From: Coriobacteriales bacterium
GTDB lineage: Bacteria; Actinomycetota; Coriobacteriia; Coriobacteriales; UBA8131
Length of the DNA: 5,793 bases
NCBI GenBank assembly: GCA_031272005.1
Contig: JAISUQ010000111.1
Location: 1 to 5,793, forward strand
Direction: 5' to 3'
Shown: positions 1-5,305 of the stretch, piece by piece
Numbering within the stretch: the stretch's first letter is position 1
Layout of the letters: each line of letters begins with the position of its first letter
Made by a program: the position numbers and the translations under genes
Notes under the pieces: model-generated
Seen by the model: only the letters and a program-made list of their open reading frames with translations
What the model was told of the DNA's origin: nothing
Database searches by the model: none

Positions 1-221
1 TTCCCGACCCTGTGATTCTGCGCCGTGATATCCGCAACCTGCGCTTCGTGCGCGGCAGCACCGACGCCAAGCCGCATTTTGAGCTGGAGCTGGAGCCCCC
101 AGGCGACCCCGCTGGCCCACCCCGCATTCAGCAGATCTTCCTGCCCGGGCTGTTCGGCGGTGGCAGCGGCGCTGTGGATCTGGCCATCAAGAAGCTGCGC
201 GACGAGGGGTTGTTGCTGTAG
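1..221 (+). CDS. C-terminal end of an unrecognised protein (5' end outside window)
   Basis: The frame is open from the window edge (first whole codon at position 3) to a TAG stop at 219-221, giving about 72 residues of a longer protein. A GTG at 12 could serve as a start, but nothing like a ribosome binding site can be judged and the frame continues upstream, so I read this as a truncated 3' end. The visible part alternates charged and hydrophobic residues (RRDIRNLRFVRGS, then HFELELEPP), passes through a Gly-rich turn (LPGLFGGGSGA) and ends in an amphipathic helix (VDLAIKKLRDEGLLL). A strand-strand-helix ending of this kind is seen in small beta folds such as bacterial PH-like domains, but that is only a shape-based guess and I do not recognise the family. 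It converges on the histidine kinase gene across a 127-bp gap. Confidence 0.5.
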   Translation, partial: PDPVILRRDIRNLRFVRGSTDAKPHFELELEPPGDPAGPPRIQQIFLPGLFGGGSGAVDLAIKKLRDEGLLL

Positions 222-252
222 GGTTGCATTTACAGGGTTGCTCTTGCAGGGG

Positions 253-375
253 CACTTCTCCAGGGGTAGAGAGGGAATCGATTCTGCCGCTGGGGCGGCT
301 GGGGCGGCGGCGGCGGCGGTGGCGGCTGGGGCCGCTGGGGCGGCGGCGTCACTTCTCCGGGGGCAGAGAGGGAAT
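253..375. repeat. 26-bp direct repeat flanking a GC-rich tract
   Basis: Positions 253-278 and 350-375 are the same 26-bp sequence with two differences (A/G at the tenth base, T/C at the fifteenth). Copy 2 is the last 26 bases of the histidine kinase sense codons plus part of its stop, encoding the end of that protein (IPSLPPEK). Copy 1 lies outside the gene and would encode IPSLPLEK, but lacks the stop (TGC instead of TGA). The 71 bp between the copies hold the GGC tract. This looks like a local duplication or slippage product. Neither copy has terminal inverted repeats or other mobile-element features. Confidence 0.75.
286..349. repeat. GGC-rich low-complexity tract with short internal repeats
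   Basis: Almost pure G and C on the plus strand. It contains a microsatellite-like run of eight GGC/GGT triplets at 303-326 and an exact 14-bp direct repeat, gccgctggggcggc, at 286-299 and 331-344. Positions 322-335 can form a 5-bp GCGGC/GCCGC hairpin with a TGGG loop. No T or A run follows on either strand, so it is not a standard intrinsic terminator, although it lies where both convergent transcripts should end. The strand asymmetry (G-runs on plus) could allow four-stranded G structures. Confidence 0.7.
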
Positions 376-1392
376 GGCGACGATGAAGCAGGCGCCGCCG
401 TTGGGCAGATTGACGGCTTCTACCGTGCCTTCATGGGCCGTGACGATGGCCTTGACGATGGTCAGTCCCAGACCGATGCCCCCGGTGGTCCGAGCCCGGG
501 AGGCGTCACCGCGATAGAAGCGGTCGAAGAGTCGGGCCGGGTCGATGTCGCCAAAACCCGGTCCATCATCCGAGACGGTAATCACCGAGTGCTCGCGGAT
601 GCCCGAGAGCTCCACATGCACCCGCCCGCGGGGACCGACAAAGCGGCTGGCATTCTCCATCAGGTTCTGAGCTACCTGTTGCAGGCGGTCGGGGTCGCCG
701 AGCACGTCAGGTGCCTCGCCGGAGACGGTCAGCGTCACTTCGCGCTCATCGAACAGCGGCTCCAGCATATTGGCCGCATACTCCACGATATGGTGCAGAT
801 TGACCCTTTTCAGCTTGATTTCGCCGTCGCCCTCGATGCGCTGCAAGGTAATCAGGTCATTGGCCAGTCGGGTCAGGCGGTCACTTTCGCGGATGATGGT
901 GGAGCAGAAGCGATGGCGGTCCTCATAGGCGATATCCTCGTCCATCAACGTCTCGGCGGCACCGCGGATGGCCGTCAGCGGTGTGCGAATCTCATGGGAA
1001 ACATCGGAGATGAACTGCCCCTGGCGCTTGCCCTCGGCAGCAATCTCGGCCATCGAGGATCGCACCCGCTGGCTGACCTTGTCCAACGAACTGCCCAGGT
1101 CGCGCACCGCCTTGGGTGTCAGCGGCGAGTCCTCCTCGGCGAACTTCACCGAGAGATCGCCACGTGCCAGGCGGCTGGTCTTCTCCACCAGACGCCCCAG
1201 TGGATAAAGCAGGATGCCGGAGATGACGTGAGCGCCGAAAAAGGCCAGCAGGGCAAAAGGCAGGGCCATCACCAACACCCAGCTGGTGGCCTCCGGCTCG
1301 ACGAGGATGACAAAGGCCAGCAGCGCCGCGAACAGCAGCGTGCACAGGGCGCTGATGCCCGCCAGCAGAAAGCGGATGGTCCGATATTGCAT
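349..1392 (-). CDS. Two-component sensor histidine kinase with minimal extracytoplasmic region
   Basis: Membrane-bound kinase of 347 residues that should autophosphorylate on His133 and pass the phosphate to the response regulator encoded just upstream. In order: a membrane segment at about 6-30; a loop of only some seven residues (EPEATS region, 32-37); a second membrane segment at about 39-61; a HAMP-like linker at about 62-115 (YPLGRLVEKTSRLARGDLSV); the dimerisation/phosphoacceptor H-box SDVSHEIRTPLTAI at 129-142; then a complete catalytic ATPase domain with N-box QNLMENAS (242-249), G1 DDGPGFG (275-281), F-box LFDRFYRGD (288-296) and G2 GGIGLGL (304-310). All key residues are present, so it should be active. 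There is no periplasmic sensor domain, so the signal is probably sensed in or at the membrane, or through a partner protein. The ATG lies 9 bp after the regulator stop with only a weak AGG upstream, suggesting translational coupling. It resembles the PhoR/BaeS class; the specific role is unknown. Confidence 0.95.
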   Translation of the reverse strand: MQYRTIRFLLAGISALCTLLFAALLAFVILVEPEATSWVLVMALPFALLAFFGAHVISGILLYPLGRLVEKTSRLARGDLSVKFAEEDSPLTPKAVRDLGSSLDKVSQRVRSSMAEIAAEGKRQGQFISDVSHEIRTPLTAIRGAAETLMDEDIAYEDRHRFCSTIIRESDRLTRLANDLITLQRIEGDGEIKLKRVNLHHIVEYAANMLEPLFDEREVTLTVSGEAPDVLGDPDRLQQVAQNLMENASRFVGPRGRVHVELSGIREHSVITVSDDGPGFGDIDPARLFDRFYRGDASRARTTGGIGLGLTIVKAIVTAHEGTVEAVNLPNGGACFIVAIPSLPPEK

Positions 1393-1401
1393 GGTATGAG
1401 C

Positions 1402-2112
1402 CTAGGTCAGCTTGAAACGGTAGCCGTAGCCGCGCACGGTCTCGATCAGCGCCGGGTCGACCCTGGCGGCCTCCAGTTTGTCGCGCAGCCGCTTGACATG
1501 GGTGTCGACCGTCTTGGTCTCCACCAGGTATTCCCAGCCCCAGGCGTCATGCAGTAACTGGTCGCGGGAGAGGACCTTGCCGGCGTGACGCATCAGCGCG
1601 GCCAGCAGCTCAAACTCCCGCGGCGTGAGGTCGATAGGCCCGTTGGCGCCGGAGGCCATATGCGTGCCCTCGTCCAGCGTGATGCCGCTGGCTTCGATGA
1701 CCTCATTGAAATCGCCGGCGGATGAGCCGACATCCGGCTGCACCGAACGCCGAAGCAGCGCCTTGGCCCGGGCGATCAGCTCGCGCACGCCAAAGGGCTT
1801 GGCCAGATAGTCGTCGCCGCCAATCTCCAGCCCCACCACCTTGTCCAGCTCGGTATCGCGGGCCGACAGGAACAGCACCGGCACGTTGGAGACCGGCCGG
1901 ATGCGCCGCACCACCTCATAGCCGTCCATATTCGGCAACATCACATCCAGGATGACCAGATCGAAGTTGCCGGAGGTGATCAAGGCCACGGCAGTCGCTC
2001 CATCGGGAGCGGTCTGGACTTCGTAGCCTTCCTTCTTCAGGTTATAGCTGACGAACTCGGTTATCGAGGGCTCATCGTCAACAACGAGGATGCGTGCCGG
2101 ATTGTCGCTCAT
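1402..2112 (-). CDS. OmpR/PhoB-family response regulator
   Basis: DNA-binding regulator of 236 residues, the usual length for the family. The receiver domain (about 6-122) has the acidic pair D12/D13, phosphoacceptor D56 (VILDVMLP), switch residues S83 and Y102, and K105 in the AKPFG motif. The C-terminal winged-helix domain (about 138-235) shows the family pattern: DLTPREFELLAALMRHAGKV (161-180), LSRDQLLHDAWG, the recognition-helix region VDTHVKRLRDKLE (202-214) and the wing VRGYGYRF (226-233). It is first in a two-gene operon with the sensor kinase, which should phosphorylate D56. The ATG at 2112 follows a weak purine stretch (GAGATGAGACC); a TGGTATCAT extended -10 candidate lies about 50 bp upstream. 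The target genes are not shown by the sequence. Autoregulation, or control of the divergent coaX through the shared 186-bp region, is possible but is inference. Confidence 0.96.
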   Translation of the reverse strand: MSDNPARILVVDDEPSITEFVSYNLKKEGYEVQTAPDGATAVALITSGNFDLVILDVMLPNMDGYEVVRRIRPVSNVPVLFLSARDTELDKVVGLEIGGDDYLAKPFGVRELIARAKALLRRSVQPDVGSSAGDFNEVIEASGITLDEGTHMASGANGPIDLTPREFELLAALMRHAGKVLSRDQLLHDAWGWEYLVETKTVDTHVKRLRDKLEAARVDPALIETVRGYGYRFKLT

Positions 2113-2159
2113 GGTCTCATCTCACATCTCTGTCCCGGACTGTGCATTTGACTGGGAAA

Positions 2160-2168
2160 ATGATACCA
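2160..2168 (-). promoter_or_regulatory. Candidate extended -10 promoter for the two-component operon
   Basis: Read on the minus strand this is TGGTATCAT: a TGn extension followed by TATCAT, five of six matches to TATAAT. It would start transcription near 2153, giving a leader of about 40 nt before the regulator ATG at 2112. I see no good -35 box at 16-18 bp, which is tolerated by extended -10 promoters. Sequence match only. Confidence 0.4.
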
Positions 2169-2198
2169 CTATTGGACCTGTGAGGATAAAATCAGTGC

Positions 2199-2210
2199 TT
2201 TTCGCGAAAA
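2199..2210. promoter_or_regulatory. Perfect 12-bp palindrome, candidate operator between divergent promoters
   Basis: TTTTCGCGAAAA is a perfect inverted repeat with no spacer. It sits in the intergenic region between the divergent response regulator and coaX, about 31 bp from the coaX -10 candidate and about 39 bp from the regulator -10 candidate, upstream of both. That placement suits a binding site for a dimeric regulator. OmpR/PhoB proteins more often use direct repeats, so the partner may be a different factor. A 12-bp A/T-flanked palindrome could also be chance. Confidence 0.4.
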
Positions 2211-2232
2211 CGCCGGGCGCACCAGACACTAC

Positions 2233-2241
2233 TGATACAAT
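2233..2241 (+). promoter_or_regulatory. Candidate extended -10 promoter for coaX
   Basis: TGATACAAT has a TGn extension and TACAAT, five of six matches to TATAAT. The -35 position (around 2213-2218) is GC-rich and does not match the consensus. Transcription would start near 2248, giving a leader of about 50 nt that contains the hairpin at 2262-2277 and the ribosome binding site at 2288-2295. Confidence 0.45.
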
Positions 2242-2261
2242 GGAAGGCATGATGAGTTTAT

Positions 2262-2277
2262 CCGGCCTGCGGGCTGG
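2262..2277 (+). promoter_or_regulatory. Leader hairpin with UNCG-type tetraloop upstream of coaX
   Basis: As RNA, CCGGCC-UGCG-GGCUGG folds into a 6-bp stem (one G-U pair) closed by C-G around a UGCG loop, the very stable C(UNCG)G class. It ends ten bases before the Shine-Dalgarno sequence. There is no U run, so it is not an intrinsic terminator. It could protect the 5' end of the mRNA or shape access to the ribosome binding site. Confidence 0.4.
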
Positions 2278-2287
2278 CAACCGAATT

Positions 2288-2295
2288 GAGGAGGA
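2288..2295 (+). promoter_or_regulatory. Strong ribosome binding site of coaX
   Basis: GAGGAGGA with a short gap before the ATG at 2299 is close to the full anti-16S complement and fixes the coaX start. It is the only strong Shine-Dalgarno sequence in the window; the minus-strand starts have weak ones or none. Confidence 0.8.
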
Positions 2296-2298
2296 ACC

Positions 2299-3096
2299 AT
2301 GCTGCTGGCCGTGGATGTCGGCAATACCCAGACTGTGCTGGGGCTTTATGATCAGGATACGCTGGCGGCGACCTGGCGGGTCGGCACTGTGGCTGCCGAG
2401 ACCGCTGATGAGCTGACGGTGCGGCTGGACAGCCTGCTGGCCCTCAAGGGCTTCAACTTCACCGACATCGATAACCTGGCCATCTCCTCGGTGGTGCCGC
2501 CCCTGACCGAGCAGTGGCTCAAGGCGGCCACGGGTATCACCGGCCAGCCGCCGCTGATTCTCAGCAGCGACACCGATACCGGGCTGGAATTCGTCTACCC
2601 CAACCCCGCCGAAGTCGGCGCCGACAGGATTGCCGACGCTGTGGCCGCCATCGCCCTGTACGGCGCTCCGGTGATTGTGGTGGACTTCGGCACCGCCACC
2701 AACATCGAGATCATCGACAGGGATGGCGCCTTCGTGGGCGGGGTCATCGCCCCGGGGCTGGTGACTTCGGCCAATGCTCTGTTTGATGCCGCCGCCCGAC
2801 TGGCCCGGATTGACATCGAGGTCCCGGCGACGGTCATCGGCCGCAGCACCAAAGAGGCAGTGCAGTCCGGGCTGACCTATGGCGAGATTGAGCGCATCGA
2901 CGGGCTGGTACGGCGGATTTGCCAGCAACTGGGCTATCCGGCCACCGTAGTGGCCACCGGCGGACTGTCTCATAACGTCGCCGACCTCTCCAGCACCATC
3001 ACGGTACTCAACGATAATCTGACGCTGGAAGGCCTGCGGCTGATTTACTGGCGAAATACCGCATCGCCACGGGAGTCGACGGGCAGCGGCGGATAA
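2299..3096 (+). CDS. coaX: Type III pantothenate kinase
   Basis: Cytoplasmic kinase that phosphorylates pantothenate to 4'-phosphopantothenate with ATP, the first step of coenzyme A synthesis. At 265 residues it has normal family length. It carries the ASKHA-fold motifs of CoaX: the phosphate-binding AVDVGNTQT at the N terminus (D6, G8, N9, T10), PAEVGADRIADAVAA (103-117) with the presumed catalytic base D109, VVDFGTATN (127-135) with D129 at the monovalent-cation/ATP site, GGVIAPG (147-153), VVATGGLS (217-224) and the family ending NLTLEGLRLIYWRN (240-253). Type III enzymes as a family need K+ or NH4+ and are not inhibited by coenzyme A; this is family knowledge, not visible here. The start is set by GAGGAGGA. 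It stands alone on the plus strand, divergent from the two-component operon, and its last 52 bp overlap the 3' end of the minus-strand mctB-like gene. The last dozen residues (TASPRESTGSGG) lie beyond the conserved fold. Confidence 0.97.
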   Translation: MLLAVDVGNTQTVLGLYDQDTLAATWRVGTVAAETADELTVRLDSLLALKGFNFTDIDNLAISSVVPPLTEQWLKAATGITGQPPLILSSDTDTGLEFVYPNPAEVGADRIADAVAAIALYGAPVIVVDFGTATNIEIIDRDGAFVGGVIAPGLVTSANALFDAAARLARIDIEVPATVIGRSTKEAVQSGLTYGEIERIDGLVRRICQQLGYPATVVATGGLSHNVADLSSTITVLNDNLTLEGLRLIYWRNTASPRESTGSGG

Positions 3097-4172
3097 TTCT
3101 GCCCCTGGTCGCGCTGCATGCCATAGATGCCACTCTCACCGCCACTGAGCAAAGCTACCAGCGAGTAGATGCCAGTAGAACTGGTAGGTGTGATGACTGC
3201 CGACAGGTCGTTGTTCTCGGCCTCCTGCACCAGCTGGGCAGACTTGCTGTCGGTCTGCGTCAGGACTACGAAGTAGCTGGCCTGCTCGATGTCTTCATCG
3301 GTGATTGTATCCGAGCCCTCGGCCACCAGGGTGCCCTGGCTGCCGCTCCAGTCAAACCAGGGCAGCTTCTGCTCCCGCCCACGCTGCTCAAAGGCCAGCG
3401 CCAGAAGCAGGCTGTCCTGATCAGCCTGATACTCGGTGCTGTTCTCGATGGGCATGACTGAAGCATCAATGAAGCCGTTGACAGCAAAGGGCAGCTGCAG
3501 TTGCTGAGCCTGGATCAAGGCCTCCCGCTGGGACGCAACCTGTGGGCTGAGTTCGTTGGCGGCGGCTATCTGGGTGAGCAGAGCCGAATAATCCACAGTC
3601 ACACTGATGTGACCCTGCTCCACCAGCCAGTGGGTCAGCGGGTAAGTCTCCGCCAAAGCCGGTGTTGGCGCGTCTTCGGTGGGCTGGAAGCCGCTGGTCC
3701 ACTCGTCAATCAGGACGTTGGTCAGGGTGAGCTTGTAGTCCTCGCCGTCCACAGGCGGGATGATCTGCTGCACGGCGGCGAGCTCGTCCGGTTCTGTGGG
3801 GAAAAGTGCCTGATCGGGCTGGATATAGACATAGATCGGCAGGCCACCGGCATCACTGACCGTCTTGCCCAGGCGGCGGATGAGTTCGTCGCCTTCGGCG
3901 CCAATCAGCACCACCGTGCGGTTCTGAAGCCTGTTGGTGGTCCAGGCACCCACCAGCTGCAGGGCGAAGGGGCGCTGGACACCGAGTTCCTGACTCAGAT
4001 TGTCGTTCTCGGCATTGAGCTCGTCAAAGGAGGTCATCAGGGAAGCCACCATGTCATCGGAGGTCTCCTTGACCAGATCCGTGCCGGCCACAGCCACGCC
4101 CAGCAACACGCCCAGGGCCAGGGCCAGGAAGATTGAGCAGATGGTCACCAGGTGATAGCGAAAGTTATACAT
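3045..4172 (-). CDS. MctB/SteB-family membrane-anchored protein (usually named 'copper transporter')
   Basis: 375 residues with an N-terminal signature typical of the family: FRYHLVTICSIFLALALGVL at 4-23, extending to about 29 as a single membrane segment or uncleaved signal anchor. A likely coiled coil follows (about 33-64, DLVKETSDDMVASLM then NAENDNLSQEL), then a large exported mixed domain and the family's conserved C-terminal stretch GIYSLVALLSGGESGIYGMQ (334-353). The M. tuberculosis member (Rv1698/MctB) was linked to copper; the C. glutamicum homologue, called SteB, works with SteA in the RipC-FtsEX cell-separation pathway. Here the gene lies 7 bp after steA, which favours the SteB role. 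The only cysteine is in the membrane segment (C12) and there is no His/Met/Cys cluster to suggest copper binding. It is longer than Rv1698 (about 314 residues, from memory). No Shine-Dalgarno precedes the ATG; a TATAAT six bases upstream suggests a leaderless mRNA may exist. The gene's end overlaps coaX. Confidence 0.88.
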   Translation of the reverse strand: MYNFRYHLVTICSIFLALALGVLLGVAVAGTDLVKETSDDMVASLMTSFDELNAENDNLSQELGVQRPFALQLVGAWTTNRLQNRTVVLIGAEGDELIRRLGKTVSDAGGLPIYVYIQPDQALFPTEPDELAAVQQIIPPVDGEDYKLTLTNVLIDEWTSGFQPTEDAPTPALAETYPLTHWLVEQGHISVTVDYSALLTQIAAANELSPQVASQREALIQAQQLQLPFAVNGFIDASVMPIENSTEYQADQDSLLLALAFEQRGREQKLPWFDWSGSQGTLVAEGSDTITDEDIEQASYFVVLTQTDSKSAQLVQEAENNDLSAVITPTSSTGIYSLVALLSGGESGIYGMQRDQGQNYPPLPVDSRGDAVFRQ

Positions 4173-4178
4173 GGCTCT

Positions 4179-4208
4179 ATTATATCCCCAGTAGGAAGCG
4201 AAGGTTAA
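4179..4208 (-). promoter_or_regulatory. Candidate leaderless promoter for the mctB/steB-like gene
   Basis: On the minus strand a perfect TATAAT (4184-4179) is followed by six bases and then the ATG at 4172, the spacing expected when transcription starts at the A of the start codon. TTAACC (4208-4203), four of six matches to TTGACA, lies 18 bp upstream. The -10 overlaps the steA stop codon. Lack of a Shine-Dalgarno sequence before this ATG fits. Coupled translation from the steA mRNA is the simple alternative. Confidence 0.45.
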
Positions 4209-5301
4209 GCCAGAGCACCACGAACAGCTTGCGCAGGGCTGGCGAGGCGATGATAATTGTTATCATAACTAGCAAAAATACCAGCACAACCACCAGTATC
4301 TGCCAGGACGGCGGCGCGGCGCGATAGAGCTTGCTGACGCCCTTGGCATCCACCAGGCGCGTGCCCACCTTCAGGCGCACCAGAAAGGACGAAGCCATGC
4401 CGCTGCGCCCCTTGTCCAGATATTCGACCAGGTTGGAATGGGTGCCCAGGGCCACTATCAGATCAGCCTTCTTCTCGTAGGCCAGCAGCAGGGCCAGATC
4501 CTCGCTGGTGGCCGAAAGCGGCCAGGGAGTGGCCTTAACGCCCAGGTCGGCCAGTCGTCGGGCAGCCGGAACCGTCCCGTCCTCGTAGGCGTGGGCGATA
4601 ATCTCGGCGCCACTGGCCAGGGCCTTGTCGGTGACTGAGTCCAGATCGCCGATGATGATCTGGGGCTTGAAGCCGGCCTCCAAAAGCGAATCGGCGCCGC
4701 CATCCACCCCGATGAGCACCGGCCGGACCTCGCGGATATAGGGCTTAAGGGTGTTCAGGTCCTGCAGGTAATCGTAGCCGCGCACCACTACCAGCACCTG
4801 CTTCTTGCGGATCTCGGTTTTCACTTCCGGGACCCAGGGGTCGTAGATCAGCTCGCCCTTCTGCTTTTCCAGGTACTCGATGGTATTGCTGACGAACTGC
4901 TCCATCTCGGCGTCCAGCGACTCGCCGGCCTGCTCCATCAACTCGGCGACGGTTGCCGAATCCAGCACGGTACCGGTGAGGGCCAGCGTGCCGTTCTTGA
5001 TTATTTGATTATCATCAATCGCGAGGATATCGCCGTCTTTGAGCAGTTCAAAGGTGCGTGGGCCGGTCTCGTCAATCAGCGTAACACCGGCTTCCAGCAA
5101 CAGCCGCGGACCGATGTTGGGATAACGGCCGCTGATCGAGCGGGCAGCGTTGAGCACTACCGTAACACCGCTGGCAATCAGGCCTTCTGCGCCCACGCGG
5201 TCGATGTCCTCGTGGTCGATGACGGCGATGTCACCTGGTGTCAGACGCTTGACCAGCTCTTTGGTCTTCTTGCCCAGGCGGGCTGTCCCCGACAGTGCCA
5301 T
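4180..5301 (-). CDS. steA: SteA-like cell-separation protein with thiamine-pyrophosphokinase-like fold
   Basis: 373 residues. The N-terminal region (1-160) is a domain specific to this family: TPGDIAVIDHEDIDRVGAEG (21-40), VLNAARSISGRYPNIGP (49-65) and DGDILAIDDN (89-98). A segment related to thiamine pyrophosphokinase follows: VLIGVDGGADSLLEAGFKPQ (195-214) and IIIGDLDSVTD (215-225). The chain ends in a membrane segment at about 334-352 (ILVVVLVFLLVMITIIIAS) and a second hydrophobic stretch at 356-373, so the bulk should be cytoplasmic and anchored at the C terminus. The GDLDS metal-site motif is kept, but the KDxTD motif expected of true thiamine pyrophosphokinases is replaced by TSEDLAL (265-271), which argues against that enzyme activity. 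In C. glutamicum, SteA with SteB promotes daughter-cell separation. It starts 4 bp after the recN stop and ends 7 bp before the mctB/steB-like gene: a tight operon with likely coupled translation. Confidence 0.9.
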   Translation of the reverse strand: MALSGTARLGKKTKELVKRLTPGDIAVIDHEDIDRVGAEGLIASGVTVVLNAARSISGRYPNIGPRLLLEAGVTLIDETGPRTFELLKDGDILAIDDNQIIKNGTLALTGTVLDSATVAELMEQAGESLDAEMEQFVSNTIEYLEKQKGELIYDPWVPEVKTEIRKKQVLVVVRGYDYLQDLNTLKPYIREVRPVLIGVDGGADSLLEAGFKPQIIIGDLDSVTDKALASGAEIIAHAYEDGTVPAARRLADLGVKATPWPLSATSEDLALLLAYEKKADLIVALGTHSNLVEYLDKGRSGMASSFLVRLKVGTRLVDAKGVSKLYRAAPPSWQILVVVLVFLLVMITIIIASPALRKLFVVLWLNLRFLLGI

Positions 5302-5305
5302 CGGC

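Noticed and set aside
322..335. GC hairpin between the convergent genes as an intrinsic terminator
   Set aside because: The stem is only 5 bp and no U run follows on either strand. It is listed only as part of the repeat tract.
266..385. Gly/Trp-rich reading of the GGC tract (pattern WGGWGGG) as a small protein or protein tail
   Set aside because: The frame is closed by a TAG just upstream in copy 1 of the repeat, has no start codon and ends shortly after entering the kinase gene.
25..1557. A 510-residue open frame on the plus strand, antisense to the histidine kinase and the regulator end
   Set aside because: It runs opposite a kinase with every family motif. Its product is Ala/Gly/Gln-rich with no recognisable domain and there is no ribosome binding site. 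Long antisense frames are common opposite GC-rich genes.
2240..2298. Short leader peptide or riboswitch upstream of coaX
   Set aside because: The ATGs at 2240 and nearby lack a ribosome binding site and their frame runs on into coaX out of phase. The region is too short for known riboswitch classes and has no matching motif.
3155..3187. Inverted repeat CTACCAG/CTGGTAG downstream of coaX as its terminator
   Set aside because: The 7-bp arms enclose a 19-nt loop, no T run follows, and the site lies within the mctB/steB-like coding sequence.
3501..4136. A 211-residue plus-strand open frame
   Set aside because: It lies wholly antisense to the mctB/steB-like gene, whose signal anchor and conserved C-terminal stretch are clear. 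It has no recognised domain of its own.
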